64,000 nucleotides of DNA from WVXT01 sp964403285 (GTDB taxonomy: Bacteria > UBA6262 > WVXT01). The stretch spans positions 1 through 64,000 of the forward strand of contig CAYOFG010000001.1 of NCBI GenBank assembly GCA_964403285.1. The letters are read 5' to 3'. Shown piece after piece: positions 33,431 to 41,830 of the stretch. Under the pieces are notes generated by a model. The model was not told the DNA's origin. It was given only the letters and a program-made list of their open reading frames with translations, and searched no databases. A program made the translations under genes and the position numbers. Position 1 is the stretch's first letter; every line of letters starts with the position of its first letter.

Positions 33431-34255
33431 TTAGGGCGTCCTCATAAACTTTAAAATTGCTTGGTTAACACTGTTAGGATGTGTTTCATGAGGTGCGTGC
33501 CCAGCATTGAGAATTATAACTAAATTTGATTTTTTTATCTTTTTTTGAAGCCATTTAGCCGATTCTAATGGATACCATGGATCCTTCTCTCCCCAGATAA
33601 TGAGGACTTTTTTATGAATCGTGTCATTTTTTCTAATGAGCTCTCTAAAATCACATTCGGATCTAACCGCTACTTGAGCATTTCTCCCCTCCGCTGTTTT
33701 CCACATTTTAAATTGTTCATTAACTACTCTATCTGTCACTGCTTCCTGGTCGCAATAGCCTTCTTTTAACAAATCCTCTAAAATTTTTTTCCCCCAGTGG
33801 ATGTTCTTTTTCCCTTGATTAATCTCAGTTAATGCTGTAGAGCGTTTTTGACTGGCTTTAATGCCTTTAACTGTAGGGTAAGGAGTTATGGAATCAATGA
33901 TAATGAGTTTATCAACTCTCTTCGGAAACTCCATAGTAAAGGCGAGCGCAATACCTCCACCCCAGGATGCTCCAATAAGCGTAGGTTTAGCAATTTTTAA
34001 TGATTGTAAGAATTGGCGAATCTGCTGCGTAAAGAAAGGGCGGCAATAATTGGTTTCGGGTTTATCTGAATTCCCAAAGCCAATCAAATCAGGCACATAA
34101 AGTCTAAAATACCTGGACAAGGCAGGAATGTTGTTTCGCCAAGTATAATTATCCGTTCCAAACCCATGAATAAGAACGATGGGTGAACCTTTTCCATAAA
34201 TTAAATAATGCATTTTGTGACCTAATATATTTACGTATTTATGCTGTCTTTTCAT
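33431..34255 (-). CDS. Alpha/beta-fold hydrolase
   Basis: 274 residues. Oxyanion region VLIHGFGTDNYTW, nucleophile elbow GASWGGG (Ser in GxSxG), acid in WGEKDPWYP and catalytic His in NAGHAPHETHP complete the triad. Likely an esterase, thioesterase or lipase-like enzyme. ATG 34255 (GAAGTG upstream) is preferred to TTG 34276. Its place between glycosyltransferase and sulfotransferase-like genes suggests deacylation or acyl transfer on the cluster product. Confidence 0.85.
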   Translation of the reverse strand: MKRQHKYVNILGHKMHYLIYGKGSPIVLIHGFGTDNYTWRNNIPALSRYFRLYVPDLIGFGNSDKPETNYCRPFFTQQIRQFLQSLKIAKPTLIGASWGGGIALAFTMEFPKRVDKLIIIDSITPYPTVKGIKASQKRSTALTEINQGKKNIHWGKKILEDLLKEGYCDQEAVTDRVVNEQFKMWKTAEGRNAQVAVRSECDFRELIRKNDTIHKKVLIIWGEKDPWYPLESAKWLQKKIKKSNLVIILNAGHAPHETHPNSVNQAILKFMRTP

Positions 34256-34290
34256 TTTTATCACTTCAAAATTCAAAATCCCTAAACTCC

Positions 34291-35202
34291 TTACTCTATC
34301 CCATTCCTCCCTTCAGCCTCAAGAAATCCAGCATACTTTGTTTTACTTATTGCTTGCACTATCTCATCATAGTTCTGAATGACATCGGACAACCTAACAG
34401 TAGATGACATAGTCATCACTGGCTTAACAGGCACAGAGGGTATATTTAAAAAGTCGAAGATTTTATCTAAAGTCCTTTGATGATTTTTTGCTCTTAAAAC
34501 ATCGTCCTCGAAAACAATTTCTAGATGAGGCAAGTTTTCTAAAACTTCCTTTTCTTGCGCTAAAAACACTTCTCTTCTCTTCATCCCTTCAATAAGATTA
34601 TTGCAGTCAATGTATGTCTTATCCCCTCTTGATAAGCTATCCTTAGATTTATACTTTTGCTTATTTTTATATTTCTGCAAAAATAACAATCGATAAACTT
34701 GTTGATGGAAGATATTACGTCTCTTTAAATAGATTATTTTCCAACCCTCTCTATACAACTCCTGGATAAATTGTTTAGGGACCTGAATATTTTGGTTATA
34801 CGTCAGTTGATTTATCTTTATTTTGATGCCGTATATGTCCTTCTTAGAAAGCGCACACATAGCTTTTATAATAGATAGTGGAAAGAATACATTAAAAAAC
34901 AAAATTTCATCATCATATTGAAATTGTGGATGTGATCTAAGAAGTTCAGCTAATAATGAGCACCCTGAGCTTCCTTGTGCAAAGAAAACAATTTTAATAA
35001 TTGGATTATTTGATTTTCTCAGAAAATGACTTAGATAAACATGTGTTTCTCTAAGTAGGGCGTAGATAAAGAACCTAAAAAGAAACCACTTGCCTTTCGA
35101 TTCCAAGACCTGTAAGAAATCGATCCTTTTAGTATTTTTCAAGTAGAATTGTAGTCGAAAATATATCGCTTTAATACATTTGTCTATTATATTTTTCCTC
35201 AT
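34291..35202 (-). CDS. Sulfotransferase-like protein
   Basis: 303 residues. FFAQGSSGCSLLAELLRSHP resembles the 5'-phosphosulfate loop of PAPS-dependent sulfotransferases (usually RSGTTLL...HP). WKIIYLKRRNIFHQQVYRLL fits the 3'-phosphate-binding segment, with Gln where Ser is usual. The C-terminal LDKIFDFLNIPSVPV motif also fits the family. It may sulfate a sugar or lipid made by the cluster. The altered loop (Gln-Gly-Ser-Ser-Gly) makes the donor uncertain. Confidence 0.65.
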   Translation of the reverse strand: MRKNIIDKCIKAIYFRLQFYLKNTKRIDFLQVLESKGKWFLFRFFIYALLRETHVYLSHFLRKSNNPIIKIVFFAQGSSGCSLLAELLRSHPQFQYDDEILFFNVFFPLSIIKAMCALSKKDIYGIKIKINQLTYNQNIQVPKQFIQELYREGWKIIYLKRRNIFHQQVYRLLFLQKYKNKQKYKSKDSLSRGDKTYIDCNNLIEGMKRREVFLAQEKEVLENLPHLEIVFEDDVLRAKNHQRTLDKIFDFLNIPSVPVKPVMTMSSTVRLSDVIQNYDEIVQAISKTKYAGFLEAEGRNGIE

Positions 35203-35258
35203 AGTTCATTCTTTATATTTGCCTAATTATATTCCCTTTATGCTAATGATTTTCTCTT

Positions 35259-36638
35259 CTATTCAGAAATATCTTGTCCTGCCTTTTTAATCCTTCTTCT
35301 TTCTGACAACAAATTATCAAAGATCTCAGCAAGCCTCCCGGTTAGCACTTTTCTCTCATATTGTTGGATGAGACTATCATTTGATTCAAGCCCTAACTGC
35401 CCCTTTTTATATTTCTCATACATATCAAGGATTACTCTTTTAGCTTTTTGATAATCAGTTGGCTCAATTACTACACCAGAACGTGTATCCTGAATAATAC
35501 GAGCACAATCGCTATCTTGAGGAACTAAAGCTAAAATAGGTCTTCTTGCTCTTAAATATTCATAGAACTTTGCCGGGATAACGTCTTTACCTTGAAAAGG
35601 CTTTCCTGTATCTTTCGTTTCGTTTGTCAACAAGAATAAAACGCTGGCACCACAAATATAGGAGAGCGCTTCTTTATGCTCTAAATAACCCAACATCTGA
35701 ACACACCCATCTAAGTTGTACTGCTTAACTAATCTTTCCACGAAAGGAAATCTTCCTCCGATAAAAGTAGTCTTAATTTTAGTTTTTAAATCAGTCCTTT
35801 CTTGAAAAAGTAAATTTAATGCAGCAAAAAAATGGTGTGGCGAGCATATTGTTTTTTTGAAATGACCCGTATAGACAATGGTAAATTGATTAAATATATG
35901 CGGAGAAACATCTTTAAACTCTTCTTCGTCATATCCATTGTGAATAAGAAAACAATAAGTGGAATTAAAATTCCTTTTTAATGTTTTAATTTCATTTATG
36001 ATTTTTGGTTCTAAAACAACAAAACGATTAGCTTTTGCCAGTACTTTTCTTTCGAGTTGTATATCTAAAAGCTTGATGGGGCGAGGGATATGTTCCCAAT
36101 AATTATAAGCCCAGGGGTCGCGAAAGTCAGCTACCCAAGGGAGGTTATACTTTTTTGCTAATTTCAACGCAATTAGGTGTCCAACAACACTCGGCGAGGT
36201 AGAGTAAATCATATGGATATCGTATCTTTTAATAATGTTTTGTCCTCTTCTTACAGCAAATGGATACCACCCAACCGCAATATCGGGAAATACTAAACGT
36301 CCCAATATCCACATAATATATTTCCAGATGTATTTAGCTCCTAACAATTTGTAGAATTTATTTCCTTTTAATTCCTTTTCCAATACATATACTAACGGCA
36401 GCAATGGACTTAGCCAAAAATAGCAATCCGCTTTATAAATTTTAACATTTTTAGGAATCTCGGAACATAGGGAAGTATCCACTGGCATAAATATTTTTGT
36501 ATAACTTCCCCTTTTTATTGTCAAAACAATCGAACTCCACCCAAAAGAAGGTAAATACTTAACAAATTTTAACGTCCGCTGAGTAGCTACGCCTCCCACG
36601 GGTGGAAAACTGGAAGCAATAATCAATACATTTTTCAC
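35259..36638 (-). CDS. Glycosyltransferase, GT4/GT-B type
   Basis: 459 residues. N-terminal VLIIASSFPPVGGVATQRTL with the glycine-rich acceptor loop, DFRDPWAYNYWEH (a typical GT4 signature in this subgroup), IHNGYDEEEF at the interdomain linker, IVYTGHF and a C-terminal donor domain with PAKFYEYLRARRPILALVP. The start is GTG 36638, preceded by AAGGGA; a TTG at 36668 abuts the upstream stop. Likely uses a nucleotide sugar to extend the product glycan. DUF-free, full length. Confidence 0.88.
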   Translation of the reverse strand: MKNVLIIASSFPPVGGVATQRTLKFVKYLPSFGWSSIVLTIKRGSYTKIFMPVDTSLCSEIPKNVKIYKADCYFWLSPLLPLVYVLEKELKGNKFYKLLGAKYIWKYIMWILGRLVFPDIAVGWYPFAVRRGQNIIKRYDIHMIYSTSPSVVGHLIALKLAKKYNLPWVADFRDPWAYNYWEHIPRPIKLLDIQLERKVLAKANRFVVLEPKIINEIKTLKRNFNSTYCFLIHNGYDEEEFKDVSPHIFNQFTIVYTGHFKKTICSPHHFFAALNLLFQERTDLKTKIKTTFIGGRFPFVERLVKQYNLDGCVQMLGYLEHKEALSYICGASVLFLLTNETKDTGKPFQGKDVIPAKFYEYLRARRPILALVPQDSDCARIIQDTRSGVVIEPTDYQKAKRVILDMYEKYKKGQLGLESNDSLIQQYERKVLTGRLAEIFDNLLSERRRIKKAGQDISE

Positions 36639-36668
36639 GTGTCTTCCCTTATCTAAATAATTACGCAA

Positions 36669-37607
36669 TTATTTTGATATATATAAACAGTGTGTCTTGT
36701 CAATTGGATATTTCAAGCTTTTTATAATCCCGAGTAAAAACCAGTATGTTGAAAAAAAACCTGAACAGAATTTTAATAAGACACATAGTTTAGTAATTAA
36801 GAATCTCTCAAACATTGTATACATTATGATCCTATGTGTTCTCATAATAACGATTTTGAAAAATATCAAAAGGGCTACAAAATCTAAACATCGCATATGC
36901 TTAAAAAGCCAACCTGCTAAACTTATATTAGTCTTTTTTATCGCCAACTCCAACTCTCGCAAATCCTTGATATTGTGCCCTAAAAAATGAGTTACAATAA
37001 TTTTCTTAACACACAGAATTTGAAACCCAGCCCTCAAGGCTCTATATGCAAAATCCTGATCTTCACTCGAAAACAAAGGACTGCCAGGACCTAAAAATAT
37101 ATCAAAACCTCCGAGTGTATTGAAAATATTTCTTTTAATAGACATATTGGCTCCATCTGCAACAAATAGTAATTTTGAAAGACGGCCCGATATTTTTCTA
37201 TCATTTATAAGTTTCCTTGCATATTTTCTCCCCACTAACGCCACATTATCTACCACGCTACCAAACACTATACCTACATCTGGATTCCTTTGGAAAGCTT
37301 CTACTATTTTCTCTATCCAATCTTGATTAACAACACAATCATCATCAGTCGTTGCAATGATATCCCCTGAACTATTTTTGATTCCTAAATTGAGTGCTTT
37401 TGATTTCCCTTTATCCTTCATATGCAGATATCTTATTCTTCCATCAAGGGATATATATTTTTCTGCTATTTCTTTGCTCTTTTCATCTGTACTTTGGTCA
37501 ACTATCAAGAACTCAAAGTCGGGGTACGTATTCTTGAGAATACTATAAATACACGACTGAATAATATCGGGTCTATTGCGGGTACAAACAAGTACTGTAA
37601 TTTTCAT
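36669..37607 (-). CDS. Family 2 glycosyltransferase
   Basis: 312 residues. ITVLVCTRNRPDIIQSCIYS, FLIVDQSTDEKSKEI, TTDDDCVVNQDWIEKI and NMSIKRNIFNTLGGFDIFLG give the GT-A core. Two weakly hydrophobic segments lie in the C-terminal third (FVALLIFFKIVIM, FFSTYWFLLGIIKS). It is a clear paralog of the protein at 32445-33413. The downstream GT4 gene begins about 30 bases after its stop. Confidence 0.88.
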   Translation of the reverse strand: MKITVLVCTRNRPDIIQSCIYSILKNTYPDFEFLIVDQSTDEKSKEIAEKYISLDGRIRYLHMKDKGKSKALNLGIKNSSGDIIATTDDDCVVNQDWIEKIVEAFQRNPDVGIVFGSVVDNVALVGRKYARKLINDRKISGRLSKLLFVADGANMSIKRNIFNTLGGFDIFLGPGSPLFSSEDQDFAYRALRAGFQILCVKKIIVTHFLGHNIKDLRELELAIKKTNISLAGWLFKHMRCLDFVALLIFFKIVIMRTHRIIMYTMFERFLITKLCVLLKFCSGFFSTYWFLLGIIKSLKYPIDKTHCLYISK

Positions 37608-37673
37608 TATAACTTCCCAACGTTAGTCTGTTAAATTTTGACTATTTAACTCTATAAAATGTCGTCGCTTTAT

Positions 37674-39425
37674 TTATCTAGTATCTCTAGTCGGGGAGAT
37701 TGAATATTTGATTCCGAAAGGAGTATCCCCATCTTCTTCGGACACATACATACTGAAACCATACGCTGTATCAAAACCTTTATCACCAGTAGTGTTTTTT
37801 ACCTTAACCAATAATTTATTTTCGCCCTCAATTAGATTAATAAGCAGGTTATTTTTTACCCATTCAAAATCTCCGGTATTGCCATTGGTATAAATATTCT
37901 TTCCATTAAGCCATATCTTGATACCGTCAAGGCTACCAAAGCGAAGATATACATCTTTGATGGGGCGTTCTGCAACTATCCGCGTAAATGCATAAGTGAT
38001 GCAATCTCCCGGATTTTTGTAGTGCCCTAAAAGATCCATATAATCTGTATAATCCTGAAATATAGTCCAGGATTTACCTGCTGTGATATCGCCCGTCGCT
38101 GGCGAGATACCTTGTTCCCCCTTTAAATAGTCATGCTCAATATCCTCACCATTATGCGGTCCATTAAGTAACCATGTTCTAATCCCTCGTCCCTGAGGAC
38201 TAATGCGCGATTTTTTAAACTCATATCTGATTTTATCAAGCTTGGGACCATTTATGCTAATATGCTTAAGATCCAAGGTTTTCCCAAAGCACTTATTTCG
38301 GCTCAAATGTAGATATTCGATATCCCATGGATTGAATCCCATTATATAAGCCCCTACCGCATCCACAGCGACAGGGTCTTTCCCGGCTATGATTAGATTT
38401 CTCTTGACCGGCGATCCATACAATGGCCCTTCACCTTCCATCCCCCAAATACCTTCAATAATCCCAAAATCTGGCGGGTGATAAGAAACTAAATCAACTA
38501 CCGTCCGATCTATTGTATGATCCCATCTAACTCCAAATTGTTTATTTTTCCTATACTCTCCGTGAGGAAGCATGAAGTGATCAACATTATATTTTGAATA
38601 TACTTCAGCAGGCGTTATCCCAATAAATAATTTGTGCAGCAGACTAGCCTTCACGAGGAGGTGGGTCTTCATCACAGCTACCCCAATCAGACGGTTACAC
38701 CTTAAAATAGCATCAGGGATAGTATAGGAATCCTGAGAAAGGCCGCCTCCAGGAACAGGGACATCTTTAGTATACGGCGATGTTGCAGAATAATCTAGGT
38801 CCATATAGTCAATTTTTATTTTGGTTGTTGCAGCTAAATTCTTGAGCATTTCATCGTAAGATAACCCACCATAATCTTGCCAATGACCTGTCCACCCGTC
38901 TTCTTCGCCATTTCCAAGCTTACTTGTATTTTTCCAAGTCTTGCCCTCAACAACAGTTATGCGACTAGCATCTCCCTCTTCTATCAATTGTTTAATTAAA
39001 CTCTTTACAACTCTCAAATCGGTAACCATCCCCCTTGTTATGCTAGTACTTCCTAGGGCAGGATTGGTAACTACCGCTTTCTTAGCTTCCTCTTGCCAGG
39101 GCGTTGCCATTATATTAGGCTTAATAGCCACCCAATCGCCAGGTTGTATTATATCCCTAAGCCCACCGGCTCTTTGAACAGCCAGACGGGTCATAGCATC
39201 CACCTGTTCGTCAGTTAGTTCGCTATTCAGCTCTGCTGGCGATGGTAATTTAGTATCGTTTGACTGGCAAACTCCGACTACAGGTTTTTCTTGGGGAGGA
39301 ACTTCCGATAATGGATCAAAACATATTGAATCCTGGCGAGCACTTGTATATTGAGATTGCACGAAAATCAAGATTGTAGTCAAACCAACAGCTACTGCTA
39401 GCATCCATTTTCTTTTAATATTCAT
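37674..39425 (-). CDS. Secreted DUF362 protein with C-terminal beta-sandwich
   Basis: 583 residues. A signal peptide (WMLAVAVGLTTILIFVQS) is followed by a DUF362-like domain (GDWVAIKPNIM, RVVKSLIKQLIEEG, IPDAILRCNRLIGVAVMKTH, GKDPVAVDAVGAYIMGFNP). A C-terminal ~130-residue jelly-roll-like part (DGIKIWLNGKNIYTN, NLIEGENKLLVKVKN) resembles carbohydrate-binding or PA14-type tails. DUF362 proteins are often ferredoxin-linked, but no CxxC cluster is visible, so the redox role is doubtful. AAGGAG lies 8 bases before ATG 39425. Exported location and glycan neighbours suggest surface polysaccharide work. Confidence 0.8.
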   Translation of the reverse strand: MNIKRKWMLAVAVGLTTILIFVQSQYTSARQDSICFDPLSEVPPQEKPVVGVCQSNDTKLPSPAELNSELTDEQVDAMTRLAVQRAGGLRDIIQPGDWVAIKPNIMATPWQEEAKKAVVTNPALGSTSITRGMVTDLRVVKSLIKQLIEEGDASRITVVEGKTWKNTSKLGNGEEDGWTGHWQDYGGLSYDEMLKNLAATTKIKIDYMDLDYSATSPYTKDVPVPGGGLSQDSYTIPDAILRCNRLIGVAVMKTHLLVKASLLHKLFIGITPAEVYSKYNVDHFMLPHGEYRKNKQFGVRWDHTIDRTVVDLVSYHPPDFGIIEGIWGMEGEGPLYGSPVKRNLIIAGKDPVAVDAVGAYIMGFNPWDIEYLHLSRNKCFGKTLDLKHISINGPKLDKIRYEFKKSRISPQGRGIRTWLLNGPHNGEDIEHDYLKGEQGISPATGDITAGKSWTIFQDYTDYMDLLGHYKNPGDCITYAFTRIVAERPIKDVYLRFGSLDGIKIWLNGKNIYTNGNTGDFEWVKNNLLINLIEGENKLLVKVKNTTGDKGFDTAYGFSMYVSEEDGDTPFGIKYSISPTRDTR

Positions 39426-39723
39426 ATTTTGGCTCCTTTATCTTATGTTTTTCACCAAATACAATTGAGCAAACAAATTCAACAGAGTCATAGTTCTTTT
39501 ATGCGCATATATCATTTCCTATAAGTCCACATCACCCGAAATTCAGAAGAATATCTACCTTCCCCGTCTCTTAGCCAGAATTGATCAGAGGATGGTAACA
39601 TTTCAGAAATACTAACAGCACCGTTTTATACCAAGTCATTCTTTGGAATATTATGTTGTTAATTTCTCTCCAACCATGCGTAAGGGAAACCCTGTGTTCT
39701 CGCAGTAGTTATTACCCTTCTTA
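39426..39723. other. Spacer of 298 bases without a recognisable gene
   Basis: No open frame with coding character, no tRNA and no repeat shared with the rest of the window. TATGCGCATA near 39500 is a small palindrome. The DUF362 promoter probably lies here, but no hexamer pair convinced me. Confidence 0.5.
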
Positions 39724-40911
39724 TTATCTATGTCCATTATAAGCCTCCAAGTAGATTCTTCCCCGCCAAGACGGCTCTTTCTTAATTGTTAATTCAAATA
39801 GCGCCTTGCCCCCAATGCCTATAAAGAGAATGGCTCCTAAAGGAAATCCTAATGCATACCAAGGAGCAAAATTATCTTTCTTATAAAAAACCATCGCTAT
39901 AAAAAATAGAATAAGAATTTCCAGACCCGGCCAGAACATCAGGCTTAATTTTATCTGCCAGAATTTAAACACAAGAAGGTAAATTAAAATACCAATTGGA
40001 CTAAGAACGATCAGTATAATTAATGCAATCAAAAGAAAAAAATACCTGTTGCTTTTTAATTGAAAAAATTTATAAAACAGCTTAGAATAACTAGTTACGA
40101 TTTCATTCAAATTGTGAAATTTTCGCACCTTTATCATATGAGAACCATCCAATAATGCTGCCCTACATCTTGCTTTCTTAAAGCTTCCCATCAAAGCAGC
40201 CGATTCTATAAATTCGTTTTTTACCGCTTGATGACCTCCTAATTTTTCATATATACTTCTTTTAACAAAGATGAAGTCACCTTTTGCCTCTATAGCAGTC
40301 GTATGCATATCATTTACTTTTTTGGGAGATGGATAAAACCAAGCCTTAATAAAGTTTATACTAGGGGGTATTATTCTCTCCCAGAAACTTTTGACTAAAA
40401 GTCTGTATTTTAAAGTCAGAAAATCAACATCATTTTTAACTGCATACTGATAAACTGAGTTGACAGTCAACGGACTATGGACAACATCGGCATCACTAAA
40501 CAAGAACCACTCTCCTTTCGCTATCTGCGCTCCTTGATGAAGAGCCCAACATTTACCCATCCATCCTCCAGGTAAGGGCGTGGTTTGAATTAATTTTATC
40601 CTTGTATCTTTTTTAGCAAACCCTTGGACAATTTCAAAGGTATGGTCACTGGATTGGTCATCAATGACGATAATTTCCAAATTTGGATAGTTTTGTTTAA
40701 AAAGAGAATCTAGGCATTCTCCAATTGATTTTTCTTCATTTCTGGCAGGAACTAGAATTGATATAAGTGGATTTGCGCTATTTAAACTCTCAGCAATAGG
40801 TAAAGATTCCCAAGAATTAATATAATGCATTGCCCTTAGGCAACAGAGAATTGTTAAGATTAATATGCTGAATTCAATAATCTCTACCATCTTCTTTATC
40901 TCATTTAACAT
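39724..40911 (-). CDS. Membrane family 2 glycosyltransferase (CrtQ/HpnB-like)
   Basis: 395 residues. An N-terminal helix (IIEFSILILTILCCLRAM) is followed by a GT2 domain (ISILVPARNEEKSIGECLDS, IIVIDDQSSDHTFEI) with PGGWMGKCWALHQGAQIAKG and FLFSDADVVH. This arrangement is known from carotenoid- and hopanoid-associated transferases. Four C-terminal helices follow from about residue 280. Likely glycosylates a lipid acceptor in the membrane. Its start overlaps the radical SAM gene by 11 bases. Confidence 0.87.
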   Translation of the reverse strand: MLNEIKKMVEIIEFSILILTILCCLRAMHYINSWESLPIAESLNSANPLISILVPARNEEKSIGECLDSLFKQNYPNLEIIVIDDQSSDHTFEIVQGFAKKDTRIKLIQTTPLPGGWMGKCWALHQGAQIAKGEWFLFSDADVVHSPLTVNSVYQYAVKNDVDFLTLKYRLLVKSFWERIIPPSINFIKAWFYPSPKKVNDMHTTAIEAKGDFIFVKRSIYEKLGGHQAVKNEFIESAALMGSFKKARCRAALLDGSHMIKVRKFHNLNEIVTSYSKLFYKFFQLKSNRYFFLLIALIILIVLSPIGILIYLLVFKFWQIKLSLMFWPGLEILILFFIAMVFYKKDNFAPWYALGFPLGAILFIGIGGKALFELTIKKEPSWRGRIYLEAYNGHR

Positions 40912-41806
40912 CCCATTGCTTAATAGGGTCTCTTGAAGTACAATCTATAATACAAATGTCAAGGAATTTTCCAGAAGTTATTTTTTCTCTGTATTCTACA
41001 GCCTTTGATGAATTCCAAATTTCATAAATTCCTTTATTTTTTACATTCCCGAGAATATGTTTACCTTTATAATCCCAGCAACAAGGATTTACTGACCCAT
41101 CCCAATTAATAACCATTCCTTGCGTACAAGGATATCTACCTTGTGCATTATATGGCCTAATTGTACGAAAATTTTTTTGATACCTGGAGTAAGAAGTATT
41201 TATAGGAACAAACCTATTGAATGTTTCCTGTTTCATATCCATAACATTAAAGGACTTTATGACAACTTCATGAAAACCTATTTCTCTAGCAAATTTATCC
41301 ACTAATTCTGTCTGTTCTACCTGATGTAAATTCTCCTTATGAGCAACCATCTGCATAACTAATCTTGTTTTGGTGCCTTCTAAAACTGGCACTAATTTTT
41401 TAACGCCTCTAATTACTCTTTCAAGATTTCCGTTTTTTTGATGTATCTCATAAACTTCCTGGGTCAGTCCATTGATAGAAATTATAAGTTCATCCAGAGT
41501 TGTGAAAAAACTCAAATCAGAAAAATCTTCCAACTTACACCCGTTTGTGCTGAGTGCTTTTAAACATTTATAATGCCTTATGCCTTCTAACATTTCTGAC
41601 AGATGGGGATTTAATAAAGGGTCGCCATAGTTCCATAAGAATGCTTTATAGATATTATTCCCTGCTTCTCTAAAAATATCCAAAAATAGCTGGGAATCCA
41701 TATCACCATAACCTCTCAACAATACTGGATTTGGGCATCCAATACATCGATAGTTACATCTGCTACTTATTTCTATGACTAATCCTTCTAATACGGGTCC
41801 ATTCAA
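40901..41806 (-). CDS. Radical SAM protein with SPASM-type C-terminus
   Basis: 301 residues. The SAM-cluster motif is CNYRCIGC. The C-terminal region has NPCCWDYKGKHILGNVKNK and CIIDC, typical of SPASM/twitch auxiliary-cluster proteins. LWNYGDPLLNPHLSEML and ALSTNGCKLED are standard barrel motifs. The start is TTG 41806 (GGAGG 11 bases upstream); the nearby ATG at 41802 is out of frame. Such proteins modify peptides or sugars; no precursor peptide lies beside it, and the following GT2 suggests a sugar substrate. Confidence 0.85.
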   Translation of the reverse strand: MNGPVLEGLVIEISSRCNYRCIGCPNPVLLRGYGDMDSQLFLDIFREAGNNIYKAFLWNYGDPLLNPHLSEMLEGIRHYKCLKALSTNGCKLEDFSDLSFFTTLDELIISINGLTQEVYEIHQKNGNLERVIRGVKKLVPVLEGTKTRLVMQMVAHKENLHQVEQTELVDKFAREIGFHEVVIKSFNVMDMKQETFNRFVPINTSYSRYQKNFRTIRPYNAQGRYPCTQGMVINWDGSVNPCCWDYKGKHILGNVKNKGIYEIWNSSKAVEYREKITSGKFLDICIIDCTSRDPIKQWDVK

Positions 41807-41830
41807 ATCTAAAAATGCCTCCTGCCTTGC

